From: Deltaproteobacteria bacterium
GTDB lineage: Bacteria; Myxococcota_A; Polyangia; Polyangiales; Houyiibacteriaceae
Assembly: GCA_017644045.1 (NCBI GenBank)
Contig: JAEPMI010000015.1
Span: forward strand, 206,501-270,500
Direction of reading: 5' to 3'
DNA: 64,000 nt
Below are positions 38,885-48,823 of the stretch, piece by piece. Every line of letters starts with the position of its first letter. The stretch's first letter is position 1. Below the pieces are notes generated by a model, which saw only the letters and a list, made by a program, of their open reading frames with translations, did not search any database and was not told where the DNA came from. A program made the translations under genes and the position numbers.

Positions 38885-39487
38885 ATGGGGGAACGGCTCC
38901 ATCCGACGTTGGCCACCTACCTGGCGGCTCTGCCCCAGGGCGTGGACTCCTACCCGGGATGCACCGTTCGAGCGGGGACGCTCGTCTCGGCCCTCGACCT
39001 GCTCGACCTCGAGAGCACGGAGGGCCTGCCCGAGCCCGTGCGGGCGCTCGTCGCCGACCCGCCGAGCCGGAGCCGCCACGTTCCCGAGGTCTACAACCTG
39101 GCCTTCTTCTCGTGGCTCCGGGACGAGCGCTTCGAGGGCGACGACGGCTACCTCACCTTCACCGACGCCGTCTTTCGTCGCTTCTACGCGATGCCGCTCT
39201 ATCGGGTGGCGTTCATGATGGGGCGCCCCGGCCAGGTCGCGTCCGCGTCGCCGCGCATCTGGACGTGGGTCCGGCAGGGAACTCGGCTGGAGGTGGTGGG
39301 CCGCGGTGAGCGCCACGTCGAGCTGCGGGCGGTCTCGCCGCCCCACCTCTTCGACGCACTGCACGCTCGGATCTTTGCTCGCGGGCTGCAGGTGGCCTAC
39401 CGGATGGCGCATGGGTTCGAGCGACTCTCCGTCACGCTCGGGGAGCAGACCCCCACTGCGATCCCGATGACCGTCGACTGGCGTTGA
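38885..39487 (+). CDS. Small myxobacterial protein (DUF2378/TIGR02265-like)
   Basis: A 200-residue soluble protein without signal peptide. The pattern AGTLVSALDLL, SRHVPEVYNLAFFSWLRDER, GDDGYLTFTDAVFRRFYAMP, RIWTWVRQGTRLEVV and AHGFERLSVTLGE resembles the DUF2378 (TIGR02265) family, a roughly 200-residue group largely restricted to myxobacteria and of unknown role. The match was judged by eye from motif order and length, so treat the family call as tentative. It starts 86 bp from the divergent BI-1 gene and converges with the S9 peptidase gene, whose stop is adjacent. Confidence 0.75.
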   Translation: MGERLHPTLATYLAALPQGVDSYPGCTVRAGTLVSALDLLDLESTEGLPEPVRALVADPPSRSRHVPEVYNLAFFSWLRDERFEGDDGYLTFTDAVFRRFYAMPLYRVAFMMGRPGQVASASPRIWTWVRQGTRLEVVGRGERHVELRAVSPPHLFDALHARIFARGLQVAYRMAHGFERLSVTLGEQTPTAIPMTVDWR

Positions 39488-41443
39488 TCAGCGCAGGAAG
39501 CGCGCGAGCCAGCGGTGGACCTCGCCGTACCAATGGCGCGCGTTCGCCGGGCTGAGGATCCAGTGGTTCTCGTCCGGGTAGACGACGAGCCGCGCCTCGA
39601 CACCCTTCATCTTCAGCGCGCCGTAGAGCTCGAGCCCCTGACTGAGCGGCACCCGGAAGTCGCGCTCGCCGTGAATGACGAGCGTCGGGGTCGAGTGACT
39701 CTTCCAGTGATGGGCGGGGCTCCAGCGAGCGACGCGATCCGGATCGACGGTCGGGTCCGCGCCGTAGCCCCGGCTCAGACCGAGGGTCCAGTCCGTGGCG
39801 AGCATGGCGCCGAGGTCGGTCACGGCCGCGTGCGCGATGGCGCATTGGAAGCGGTCGGTGACCGTCGGGATCCAGCTGCACATGTAGCCGCCATAGGATC
39901 CGCCCGTGATCGCCATCCGCTCCGGATCGACCACGCCGCGCTCGATCAGGAGATCGGTCGCGGCCATGACGTCCTCGGTGGGCATCTCGCCCCACGCGCC
40001 CTGGATGGAGCGCGTGGACTCGTGGCCGAAGCTCGTCGAGCCGTGGAAGTTCACCAGCGCCGCGACGTAGCCCGGCGCCGCGAACGCGTGGGCGTTCCAG
40101 CGGTAGTGCCAGACGTCGCCGAAGGTCCCGTGCGGCCCACCGTGGATCATGTGCACCAGCGGCGGCGGGGACTCGGGCTCGCCGGGCGGGTGCACCACGA
40201 AGAGCTGCACGGCGTCACCGCGGGCGCCCTTCACCTCGAGCTCCTCCACGCGCCCGAGCTCGAGCTCGGCGAGCCGCTCGGCGTTCGGGTCGGCCACGAG
40301 CTCGGGCTCGCCGGCGTCGGCCCTCGGCACGTGCACCAGTCGCGCGGGGTAGGCGATCGACTGCTGCGTCATCAGGAGGCGGTCACCGGCGATCACCGGT
40401 CGGCCGAGGGAGCCCTCGGTCGTGAGCCGTGTCCGTTCGCCGCTCTCGAGGTCGACCGAGAAGAGGCGCGCTCGGGCTCGCTCCTCGGCCACCACCAGCG
40501 CTCGCACCCCATCGACGAGCCAGGTGCCCGGGGTGAGGTCCCAGTCGTCGGTGAGCGTTCGCTCCTCGCCGCTGGCCAGATCCAGCAGCGTCAGGATCGG
40601 CGGCGCGGAGTAGTCGTCGAGGCCCTTCGTGGCGCCGAAGAGCACGGTGCTCTCGTCGACGAAGACCGGGCCTCGATCGTTGCCGACGTGATCCGGCGTC
40701 AGCGCACGGACGCGCGGCTCGCCCTCGAGCGCGAGCTCCCAGAGCGCATAGCGCGGCATCGGCGGCTCCCCCTCGCCGCCGTGGGGCGCGCTCGCCGCGG
40801 AGATCACCGCTCTCGAACCATCGGGCGCGATCGCGACCTGGGTCGAGAGGTCCACCATCGGGCCCAGCGCGAGCCAGGCGTCGAGCCCCGGCGAGACCTG
40901 TCGAGCGTCACCGTCGAGCGGGACCACGAAGACGTGATGGGTGCGCTCGTCGGTGAGCCAGCGATCCCAGTAGCGGTAGAGCCGCGCCTCGGTGACCCGC
41001 GCGGTGTCCTGGCGCTCGGCCTCCTGGGCGATGAAAGTCCGGGTGCCTTCGAGGTCCGGGGCACTCCGCGCGAGCGGCGCCACGACGACCAGGCCGGAGC
41101 CATCCGGGAGCCACTGGGCGCCGAGCACCCCGTGCGGGAAGTCGGTGAGGGCGCGGGCCTCGCCGCCGTCCAGCGGAAGCAGGTGCAGCTGCGTCTCGCC
41201 CTTCACGGGCCGCAGGAAGGCGACCGCGTGCCCATCGGGCGCGACGGTGGGACTCGAGGCGTCGTCGCCGGTCAGCGGCACCAGCACGCCGCCCTCCAAG
41301 CGATGGATCCGGGACACCATGCGGTTGGCGGCTCGATCGGCCCGCGCGATCGGGGCGACCACGACCGAGCCGTCGGTCGAGGCCGAGGGGGTGCCGAGCC
41401 GGACCAGATCCAGGAGGTCGTCGGGGGACATCGAGCGAGTCAC
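39488..41443 (-). CDS. S9 family prolyl oligopeptidase-like peptidase
   Basis: A 651-residue serine peptidase. The N-terminal 390 residues form a WD/TolB-like beta-propeller (LTDFPHGVLGAQWLPDGSG, LAPDGSRAVISAASA-type repeats). The C-terminal alpha/beta hydrolase domain carries GGPHGTFGDVWHYRW, the nucleophile elbow GGSYGGY (Ser about 517), Asp in VIHGERDFRVP (about 598) and His in DENHWIL (about 628). This is the acylaminoacyl-peptidase/DPP-IV-like arrangement; it would cleave short peptides. No signal peptide is visible, so it is probably cytoplasmic. Start ATG near 41443. Confidence 0.92.
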   Translation of the reverse strand: MTRSMSPDDLLDLVRLGTPSASTDGSVVVAPIARADRAANRMVSRIHRLEGGVLVPLTGDDASSPTVAPDGHAVAFLRPVKGETQLHLLPLDGGEARALTDFPHGVLGAQWLPDGSGLVVVAPLARSAPDLEGTRTFIAQEAERQDTARVTEARLYRYWDRWLTDERTHHVFVVPLDGDARQVSPGLDAWLALGPMVDLSTQVAIAPDGSRAVISAASAPHGGEGEPPMPRYALWELALEGEPRVRALTPDHVGNDRGPVFVDESTVLFGATKGLDDYSAPPILTLLDLASGEERTLTDDWDLTPGTWLVDGVRALVVAEERARARLFSVDLESGERTRLTTEGSLGRPVIAGDRLLMTQQSIAYPARLVHVPRADAGEPELVADPNAERLAELELGRVEELEVKGARGDAVQLFVVHPPGEPESPPPLVHMIHGGPHGTFGDVWHYRWNAHAFAAPGYVAALVNFHGSTSFGHESTRSIQGAWGEMPTEDVMAATDLLIERGVVDPERMAITGGSYGGYMCSWIPTVTDRFQCAIAHAAVTDLGAMLATDWTLGLSRGYGADPTVDPDRVARWSPAHHWKSHSTPTLVIHGERDFRVPLSQGLELYGALKMKGVEARLVVYPDENHWILSPANARHWYGEVHRWLARFLR

Positions 41444-41584
41444 GCGAGGAGAGTAGGGGCGAGAAGGCTCTCAAAGCCATTGCGGACTCGGTGAATCCAG
41501 GGTCGAACGCGTTTTACCCGGCTTAACTCACCTTCGGGCCTCCGGCACCCAAGAGTGTCCCTCCCAGCAAGGAGGACCCCCACC

Positions 41585-43642
41585 ATGATTGCCCCCCACC
41601 GCTTCTATCTATTCGCTTCGCTTCTGCTCTCCCTGGCCTCGCTCAGCGCCTGCGGCTCGGACTCCCCCGCCGACCCCGAGTGCACGGAAGGTGAGGACTG
41701 CCCGCAGCAGGCTCTCGGAAGTGTCAGACTCACCTACCTCGACGTACAGTACGACCTCTCCGAGCCCATCTTCATCAACAACCGTGTGCCGCTCGAGTAC
41801 GGCCTGACCGCAACCGAAGGCGAGACGGACCTCGCGCAGGTCGCGGTCTCGTTCAGCTTCGTCGAGGCCGAGCCGGTCGACCCGGAGGCCCCGATCGAGT
41901 GTTCCTCGAACGCCTCGGTCGTCGAGCTCGAGGCCGACGGTGAGGAGCACCGCTACTTCGGCTACGTCTGGCCGACGACCGTCTGCGACGAGCTCCTCGG
42001 CCGCCAGGTGAACATCCGCGTCGCCTTCGACGGCGGTGAGGAAGTCGAGACCGAGGTGGACGCGCCCTCGGTGTCCTTCACCGAGGCCGAGCGAAACGAG
42101 CCGCTCAACCAGCTCTGCGTGAGCGCGACCGGCGACGTCGGCTGCGTCTACGCCATCGACCTGCAGCCGACGCCCACCGACGACTCGGGCATCACGCTCA
42201 TCGACGTGCTCCACGGCTCCATGGAGTCCGGCAGCTCGGTCGGTGTGCTCCCGCTCGAGGGCATCGCCCCGCTGATCTCGGTCGAGTCGGTGCTCACGGT
42301 CAACGGCCGTGACCCGTACGTGGCCGCCGTCGCGCCCGAGGAGATTCCGGCCGACCTCCTCGAGGAGGAGCCCGAGCTCGAAGAGGACCTGCAGTTCGGC
42401 CTCGACGCCGAAGAGGCGGAAGAGCTCCTCGCGATGCCCGGTCCGGCCACGCTCCGCTACGAGCTCCGCCCCGTCGGCACCGAGGAGACCTACCTCCCGC
42501 TCACCATCGGCACCACCGACGCCCGCACCGAGACCACGCCCGTCACCTCGCTGCTCCCCGGCACCGCGAACGTCTTCGCCCACGAGCTCTTCGCCGAGGG
42601 CGGCACCCGCACCGCGCTCGCGCCCGGCGGCACCTGGGGTGAGCTGAGCGACTTCGAGCTCCGCGGCTGCTTCGAGGCCGAGTTCGAGCAGGTCGGCAAC
42701 GAGGGCAGCTACGACGCCACCGCCGACGACTGCCGCTCCATCGAGATCGTCCTCGTCCGCGAGACCGACGGCGCGGTCAGCGCCGCGATCGCCCACGAGC
42801 TCAGCGCGCGCCTCGAGCGCTCCATCGGCGGCTCCCGCCTCGGCCTCGAGTCCGCGCTCGAGACGGAGAACCGCCTCGACTCGAACGGCGTCTTCAGCCG
42901 CGTCGAGGGCAACGTGTCCATCCAGGGCAACATCGGTCGCAGCTTCACCCTCGACATCGTGCGCGCTCGCGCCCAGGCCAGCGCCGGCCCGGACCCGCTC
43001 GCGAACGGCTACGAGGCCTCGCTCACCGCGTTCGGCGAGACCGTCTTCGAGGTCAGCGACAGCGGCGGCGAGATCACCCGCGAGGAGGAGTTCTCGGTCG
43101 GCAAGTCGTTCAACATCGGCAACCTCGGCTTCGGCTTCGGCCCGGTGCGCATCGGCATCGCCATCAGCGTCGGCGGTGAGCTCGGCATCGGGCTCGAGGA
43201 TCGCCTCTTCACGACCACCGACCCCGAGGTCTGCGGCCCCATCTTCGAGGGTCAGTCCTTCGCCGCCTGTGGTCAGATCGGCCGCACCACCACGCCCTTC
43301 TTCGCCTTCACCGCGCTCGTCGAGGGCGGCGTCCGCATCGGGCCGGTCAGCGGCGGCGTCGAAGCCGACCTCCGCATCATCAACACCGAGTTCCCGCTCG
43401 ACACCGCGCTCTCGTTCGGCATCGCCGACGACGGTGGCGTCAGCGTGGCCGGCAGCGCCAACTGGAACCTCAACCTGACGCTCATCAGCGGCGACGTGAA
43501 CATCGTCGGTCGCATCCGCTTCCGCCGTCGCTTCCTTCGCCGCTTCAACCGCACCCTGCGCGTGAACCTCTTCAGCTTCAGCTCGCCGACCATCGAGCGG
43601 AACCTCCTGGAGCGGACCGTCGAGCTCGAGGTGCTTCAGTGA
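41585..43642 (+). CDS. Large beta-rich lipoprotein, first gene of an operon
   Basis: A 685-residue lipoprotein with no recognised family. MIAPHRFYLFASLLLSLASLSACGS carries lipobox LSAC. Start chosen for its strong AAGGAGG nine bases upstream. Residues 40-250 are beta-rich with paired cysteines (CSSNASVVEL, TTVCDELLG, CVSATGDVGC). A middle acidic region (PEEIPADLLEEEPELEEDLQ) precedes a long C-terminal beta region with alternating hydrophobic strands (VRIGIAISVGGELGIGLEDR, VEADLRIINTEFPLDTALSF, VNIVGRIRFRRRFLRRFNR). The following gene begins at an overlapping GTGA. The long beta-sheet with a basic end could bind lipid or span a surface layer; this is inference. Likely exported together with the HEAT-repeat and metzincin partners. 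Confidence 0.8.
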   Translation: MIAPHRFYLFASLLLSLASLSACGSDSPADPECTEGEDCPQQALGSVRLTYLDVQYDLSEPIFINNRVPLEYGLTATEGETDLAQVAVSFSFVEAEPVDPEAPIECSSNASVVELEADGEEHRYFGYVWPTTVCDELLGRQVNIRVAFDGGEEVETEVDAPSVSFTEAERNEPLNQLCVSATGDVGCVYAIDLQPTPTDDSGITLIDVLHGSMESGSSVGVLPLEGIAPLISVESVLTVNGRDPYVAAVAPEEIPADLLEEEPELEEDLQFGLDAEEAEELLAMPGPATLRYELRPVGTEETYLPLTIGTTDARTETTPVTSLLPGTANVFAHELFAEGGTRTALAPGGTWGELSDFELRGCFEAEFEQVGNEGSYDATADDCRSIEIVLVRETDGAVSAAIAHELSARLERSIGGSRLGLESALETENRLDSNGVFSRVEGNVSIQGNIGRSFTLDIVRARAQASAGPDPLANGYEASLTAFGETVFEVSDSGGEITREEEFSVGKSFNIGNLGFGFGPVRIGIAISVGGELGIGLEDRLFTTTDPEVCGPIFEGQSFAACGQIGRTTTPFFAFTALVEGGVRIGPVSGGVEADLRIINTEFPLDTALSFGIADDGGVSVAGSANWNLNLTLISGDVNIVGRIRFRRRFLRRFNRTLRVNLFSFSSPTIERNLLERTVELEVLQ

Positions 43643-45444
43643 GCGCCCGCGCCATCGGACTCGCCGTCGTGCTCCCCGCCGCCGCCGCCAGCCTGCTCAC
43701 GTGGGCGCTGACCCCCGAGCCCGCCGACTCTCCCACCGAGGTCGCCGAGCCCACCCCGGTCCTCTCGTGCACCTTCAGCGAAGGTGAGCGCCTCGCCTAC
43801 GACCTCTCCTCCCGAGTGGGCGCCGGCGACATCGAGGACCGCTTCTCCGCCACCCTCGGTCTCGAGGTGGTGGAGGTCACGCCCGAGGGAACGCTCGCCC
43901 GAGCCGCCCTCTCGGAACTCACCCTGGACCAGGCCCTGACCGAGCCGCACGAGCGCACCTCGGCGCGGGCCATCGAGGGAGAGCCCTTCTTCCTCCGCAT
44001 CGACGGGCAGTGCCGCTTCTCCGAGATCGGCTTCATGCCGTCCTGGGAGACCCCGGCCCGTCGACTCGTGACCACCGTGCTGCGCGCCAACGAGATCGTG
44101 GTGCCCGGCGAGCCGACCCTCCAGTGGGAGGCGGCTCAGGTCGACGGGGGCGGCGACTACGTCGCGCACTACACGGCCGCCGCCAACGGCGACGAGGTGC
44201 GGGTCGTGCGCCACAAGCCCCGGTACGAGGTGGACCCGCAGGCGCAGGCTCTCGGGATCACCGTGGCGGTGCTCCGGTCCGAGGCGGTCGCCCACTTCGC
44301 CTCGAGCGGCATCCGCAGCGTGCGGGGCGCCGAGCAGGTCCTGCTCTCGCTCCCGGACGGCAGCGAGCAGATCCTGACGCATCGCTTCTCGATGGAGCGA
44401 AGCGACACCACGCCGGAGGTCGCTCGCGCCTCGGTCGGCGGCGCGGACTTCCGCGACGCGCTCAGCATGGCCTCGGCGCCCGCGCCCGACGCCTTCGACC
44501 CGGGTCTGGCGGAGATGGAGCTCGCGGAAGCGCGCGACACCTTCGCGGGCACGCTGGCGAACCTCGGGCTGGACGCGGTCTTCCCCGCGGCCCGTTTCTT
44601 GGCCGACTGGCTGAAGGCCAACCCGCAGCGTTCCGGTGAGCTCTTCGAGTCCCTGCGACAGGGCGAGCTCCCGGACGCCACGCATGCCTCGTTCTTCCTG
44701 GCGTTCGAGCTCGCGGGCACCGACGCCTCTCGCGAGGTGCTCTTCCACGCCATCCAGGACGACGTGCTCACCGACCTGAACCGCGCGCGCGCCGCCTCGG
44801 CGCTCGCCGATCACGGGGAGCCGAGCCAGGCGGTCGCCGACGCCCTCCTCGGTCTCGCGAACGACGAGTCCGAGACCGTGGCGACCGTCAGCCGGCTCGG
44901 TCTCGGCAGCCTCGCCGGTCGCGCGGACGGCGCGCTCGGAGAGTCGCTGCGCGACACGCTCCGCGGCGAGCTGGACGGTGCGCGCACGCGCGCCGACCGG
45001 GTCGCCGTCATCGACGCCATCGGCAACACCGCGGACGACCGCTTCGCCCCGGTTCTCGTCGAGCACCTCGGTGCCAGCGAGCCCTCGGTGCGGGCTCACG
45101 CCGCGGAAGCGATGGGCCGCCTGTCCCCCGAGGTCGCTCGGGACCAGCTCGTGGCGCAGCTCGAGGCCGAGGAAGACCCGCGGGTCGCCACCTCGCTCCT
45201 CCGCGGTCTGCACCAGCTCGGTGGGTCGGCGATCTCCGAATCGGAGCTCGCGCTGGCCACGGCGCAGCTGAGCTCGCCCGATCCCGACGTTCGCCGGGGG
45301 CTCATCGAGTGGCTCGGTCAGTCGGCCAGCGACCCGCAGGTCCGCCAGCTCCTGGCCAGTCACTTCCACGTCGAGTCGGACATCCGGCTCAAGCAGCGCC
45401 TCGGCGCGTTCGTGTCGGCGGCCGACCTGCGGAGCGCGGGCTGA
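43639..45444 (+). CDS. Beta-domain plus HEAT-repeat protein (vitellogenin-N-like layout)
   Basis: A 601-residue exported protein (signal-like MSARAIGLAVVLPAAAASLL; no lipobox). Residues about 40-280 are a beta-barrel-like domain (EGERLAYDLSSRVGAGDIED, LGLEVVEVTPEGTLARAAL, CRFSEIGFMPSWETP). Residues about 300-601 are helical HEAT-like repeats (LADHGEPSQAVADALLGLAN, LVEHLGASEPSVRAHAAEAM, ARDQLVAQLEAEEDPRVATS). The order, N-terminal beta sheet followed by an alpha-helical superhelix, matches the vitellogenin/lipovitellin N-terminal module that transports lipid in animals. The resemblance is structural and judged by eye. GTG overlaps the stop of the upstream lipoprotein; the metzincin gene follows one base after its stop. 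Confidence 0.8.
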   Translation: MSARAIGLAVVLPAAAASLLTWALTPEPADSPTEVAEPTPVLSCTFSEGERLAYDLSSRVGAGDIEDRFSATLGLEVVEVTPEGTLARAALSELTLDQALTEPHERTSARAIEGEPFFLRIDGQCRFSEIGFMPSWETPARRLVTTVLRANEIVVPGEPTLQWEAAQVDGGGDYVAHYTAAANGDEVRVVRHKPRYEVDPQAQALGITVAVLRSEAVAHFASSGIRSVRGAEQVLLSLPDGSEQILTHRFSMERSDTTPEVARASVGGADFRDALSMASAPAPDAFDPGLAEMELAEARDTFAGTLANLGLDAVFPAARFLADWLKANPQRSGELFESLRQGELPDATHASFFLAFELAGTDASREVLFHAIQDDVLTDLNRARAASALADHGEPSQAVADALLGLANDESETVATVSRLGLGSLAGRADGALGESLRDTLRGELDGARTRADRVAVIDAIGNTADDRFAPVLVEHLGASEPSVRAHAAEAMGRLSPEVARDQLVAQLEAEEDPRVATSLLRGLHQLGGSAISESELALATAQLSSPDPDVRRGLIEWLGQSASDPQVRQLLASHFHVESDIRLKQRLGAFVSAADLRSAG

Positions 45445-45445
45445 G

Positions 45446-46390
45446 ATGAGGGGTGCCCCGGTCGCCATCCTCGCGCTGCTGGTCGGTTGCGTCGCTCCGA
45501 GCGACGTGGACGACCCGCTCGCCGACGTCAGCGAGCTCGGCGTGCTGAGCTTCGACGCGACCGGGCGCACCCCGCCCATCGACCTGGGTGAGCCGAGCGA
45601 GGCCACCTTCCTCTTGGCCCGAAGCGACGACGACACCTGCTTCGCGCTCGAGCCCTCTCTCTTCGCGGCGCGGGGCGCTGCCCTCGATGCCGTCGGCGCG
45701 GCGCCCAGTCGCTACCAGCGCATCCGCTGCAGCACGGGCACGCCGCTTCGAGAGCCGCTCGCCGACGCGCTCGAGGTCTCCGTGCTCGAACGGGACCAGG
45801 TCACGGCGGGTCGCTTGCCGGTGCGCTTCGTCGTCACCGAGCGCTCGGCGCTTCGCGGCGATTCCGCGGCACAGCAGGCCATGCTCGAGGCGCTGCGGTC
45901 GGAGCTCGCCGAAGCGGGCATCGCGCCGGAGCTCACGGCCGTCGTCGAGGTCGAAGGCGCGCCGACCGAGACCCGCTTCTCCGATCTCGAGACCGACGAG
46001 CTCGACGCCTTGCTCGCGCTCGCGCCGGCTCCGGCGCCCGGCACCGTCGACGTGGTGTTCGCGGGATGCTTGCGGCGAGTGGGCCCGACCGGGCTGTCTT
46101 CCGCGGTCCTCGGGTTCACCGGCCGGGTGGGCGGTGGTGGCGGCGGCACCGCGGACGCCGTGTTCCTGCCGGGCATCCGGTGTGGCGCCATCGGCGCAGA
46201 CCTCGCGCCGGTCGATGTGGAACGGACCGCGCACGTGCTCGCCCACGAGCTCGGCCACTTCCTCGGCTTGGCTCACACCGACGGCGGCGACGACATCATG
46301 CACACCAACCCCCTGCTCGAAGGGGCCCACGGGTTCACGAGCGAACAGGCGCGGCGGATGCGTCTGCACCCCTTCGTTCGAAGCCGGTAG
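45446..46390 (+). CDS. Metzincin-type zinc metalloprotease lipoprotein
   Basis: A 314-residue lipoprotein. MRGAPVAILALLVGCVAP carries lipobox LVGC. Near the C-terminus the zinc signature VLAHELGHFLGLAH (HExxHxxGxxH) marks a metzincin, with HTDGGDDIMHTNPLL giving the Met-turn (DIMHTN) after it. The N-terminal half is a beta/alpha region without known motif. Two cysteines frame a surface loop (VFAGCLRRVG, GIRCGAIG). It ends the operon of three exported proteins, so it may process one of them or an external substrate. A small hairpin follows the stop. Confidence 0.85.
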   Translation: MRGAPVAILALLVGCVAPSDVDDPLADVSELGVLSFDATGRTPPIDLGEPSEATFLLARSDDDTCFALEPSLFAARGAALDAVGAAPSRYQRIRCSTGTPLREPLADALEVSVLERDQVTAGRLPVRFVVTERSALRGDSAAQQAMLEALRSELAEAGIAPELTAVVEVEGAPTETRFSDLETDELDALLALAPAPAPGTVDVVFAGCLRRVGPTGLSSAVLGFTGRVGGGGGGTADAVFLPGIRCGAIGADLAPVDVERTAHVLAHELGHFLGLAHTDGGDDIMHTNPLLEGAHGFTSEQARRMRLHPFVRSR

Positions 46391-46392
46391 CG

Positions 46393-46409
46393 GAGCCCCG
46401 CAAGGGCTC
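46393..46409 (+). terminator. Small hairpin after the metzincin gene
   Basis: GAGCCC (46393-46398) and GGGCTC (46404-46409) form a 6-bp stem with a 5-base loop directly after the stop codon. There is no T-run. It could end the three-gene operon, but evidence is limited. Confidence 0.35.
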
Positions 46410-46439
46410 GGCGGCGAGGAAACGTGGTACCCATCGCCG

Positions 46440-46829
46440 GTGATCACCCCCCGGGCCGGCGTCCACCACGTAGCGGTCTGCGTGACCGATCTCGCGCAGG
46501 CCGAGGGCTTCTACGTCGGAGTCCTCGGCCTCGCGGTTCGTCGCCGCTGGGCGGACGACGCGGGCGCGCCGCGCTCGATCTGGCTCGAGCTCGGCGGCGG
46601 GGCATTCCTGGCGGTCGAGAAGGTCCCCGGCGGACCGCGCCGGACCGACGACTCGCCCGGCCACCATTGCCTGGCGCTCTCGATCGAACGCTCGGAGCGG
46701 GAACGGTGGCGCGCGCACCTCGAGGCGGCGGGCGTCCCGATCGAAAAGGAGAGCGCCTACACGCTCTACGTGCGCGACCCCGAAGGCGCGCTCGTCGCGC
46801 TGAGCCACTACCCCGACGCGGGGGAGTAG
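46440..46829 (+). CDS. VOC (glyoxalase/bleomycin-resistance) family protein
   Basis: A 129-residue single-domain VOC protein. The pattern [61 protein letters not shown] and [18 protein letters not shown] matches the paired beta-alpha-beta-beta-beta fold; His in HHVAV and Glu-type positions could bind a divalent metal. The substrate is unknown (methylglyoxal adduct, drug or aromatic compound are typical). The GTG start was chosen since the homology begins five residues later. Downstream lies a 112-bp tandem array. Confidence 0.85.
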   Translation: MITPRAGVHHVAVCVTDLAQAEGFYVGVLGLAVRRRWADDAGAPRSIWLELGGGAFLAVEKVPGGPRRTDDSPGHHCLALSIERSERERWRAHLEAAGVPIEKESAYTLYVRDPEGALVALSHYPDAGE

Positions 46830-46831
46830 CC

Positions 46832-47338
46832 CATCGACCTCGTGCACGTCCTCGTCCTCGTGCACGTGCACGTGCACGAAAGACGCCGCGCCCACGTCCG
46901 ACTGCGGGTTCCGACTCCGACGTCCGCGTCCGACTCCGCGGTCCCATCGACTCGTGCACGTCCTCGTCCTCGTGCACGTGCACGTGCACGAAAGACGCCG
47001 CGCCCACGTCCGACTGCGGGTTCCGACTCCGACGTCCGCGTCCGACTCCGCGGTCCCATCGACTCGTGCACGTCCTCGTCCTCGTGCACGTGCACGTGCA
47101 CGAAAGACGCCGCGCCCACGTCCGACTGCGGGTTCCGACTCCGACTCCGACGTCCGACTCCGCGGTCCCATCGACTCGTGCACGTCCTCGTCCTCGTGCA
47201 CGTGCACGTGCACGTGCACGAAAGACTCCGCGTCCACGTCCGACTCCGCGTCCACGTCCGACTGCGGGTTCCGACTCCGACTCCGACGTCCGACGTCCGA
47301 CTCCGAGAGCCGAGAACCGACCACCGATCTCCGACTCC
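46832..47338. repeat. 112-bp tandem repeat array, about four copies
   Basis: Copies start at 46832, 46945, 47057 and 47169 (periods 113, 112, 112). Copies 1 and 2 differ only by one base; copy 3 has a few changes; copy 4 is longer because GTGCAC and a TCCGACTCCGCG unit are expanded. Each copy contains three or four GTGCAC/CGTGCA runs (alternating purine-pyrimidine, able to form Z-DNA) and TCCGACTCCGACGTCCG runs. The array fills most of the 570-bp gap 46830-47399 before the carboxylase operon. All six frames stay open, but no coding signal is evident. Confidence 0.85.
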
Positions 47339-47399
47339 GGAACGCGATGCCGTCTCCCCCCTGGGGCTGGGGACCCCGTCTGTGGTATGAGGCGCGCCT

Positions 47400-48823
47400 G
47401 TGACCGAAGCGTCTTCATCCCCGCCAGCCGGTCTCTTCCACCGGCTCTTCATCGCCAACCGCGGCGAGGTGGCCGCCCGCGTGGCGCGTGCCTGCTCGCA
47501 CCTCGGCATCACACCGGTCTTCGGGGTCTCCGAGGCCGACGCCGATGCGGCCTACTGCGCCGATCACGAGCGCGTCGTGCTCGGGCCGGGGCGTTCGGCG
47601 CAGAGCTACCTGGACCCCGAGCGCTTGGTCCAGGCGGCGGTGCAGACCGGCTGCACCGCGCTGCATCCCGGCTGGGGGTTCCTGGCGGAGAGCCCGCGCT
47701 TCGCGGCGCTCACCGAGGCGCACGGCGTGACTTTCCTCGGGCCGCCCGCGGCGGCGATGCTGCTGATGGGCAAGAAGACGCCCGCCAAGCGCGCGATGGG
47801 CAAAGCGGGCCTCACCCTGATCCCCGGCAGCGAGGGCGTGCTCGCGGACGTCGACGAGGCCCGCGCGGTGGCCGAAGAGGTCGGCTACCCGGTGCTGCTC
47901 AAGGCCGAGAGCGGTGGCGGCGGGCGAGGGATGCGCATCGCTCGCAGCGCCGACGAGATCGAGCGCGCGTTCGCCGAGGCGAGCGGCGAGTCCCTCGCGG
48001 CCTTCGGCGACGACCGGCTCTACCTCGAGAAGCTCGTCGAGCGTGGGCGCCACGTCGAGATCCAGCTGCTGGCGGACAAGTACGGCAACGTGGTCCACCT
48101 CGGCCTCCGCGACTGCACGGTGCAGCGCAATCACCAGAAGCTCATCGAGGAGTCGCCGGCGCCCTTGCTCGACGACGCGGAGCGCGAGCGGACGCTCGCC
48201 GCGGCCATCGAAGCGACCCGCGCGATCGGCTACGTCGGCGCGGGCACGATGGAGCTGCTGCAGGACAAGGACGGAACCCTCCGCTTCATGGAGATGAACA
48301 CCCGCCTGCAGGTCGAGCACACGGTGAGCGAGATGCGCGCGAAGGCGCACGGCCAGCCCATCGATCTCGTCGAGCAGCAGATCCGGGTCGGCGCCGGTCA
48401 GCCGCTCGCGTTCACCCAGGACGACATCGTCCTCGAGGGCGCGGCCATCGAGTGCCGCATCAACGCCGAGGACCCGAGCGACGACTTCCGACCCGCGCCC
48501 GGCAAGCTCACCAAGTTCGAGCTGCCGGAGGGGGAGGGCGTCCGCGTCGACACCCACGCGGCGCCCGACTACGTGGTGCCGCCCTTCTACGACAGCTTGC
48601 TCTGCAAGGTCATCACCTGGGGCAAGGACCGCGACGAGGCCATCGAGCGGATGATCGGAGCGCTCGAAGGGCTGACCATCGAGGGCGTGCCGACGACCGC
48701 GTCGATGCACCTCGCGATCTTGCGCTCGGAGGCCTTCCGCACGAGCGCTTACGACACCGGTGGGATTCCCGGTTGGCCGGCAGACGCCGACGGAACCGCA
48801 GACGCCGCGAAGGAGAACGGCTG

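Noticed and set aside
46832-47338. CRISPR array
   Set aside because: The repeat is a contiguous 112-bp unit with no short-repeat/unique-spacer alternation and no cas genes nearby.
46335-47512. Repeat-encoded proteins on either strand of the tandem array
   Set aside because: The 112-bp period is not a multiple of 3, so the frame shifts every copy; products are simple Thr/Cys/Arg runs with no start signal.
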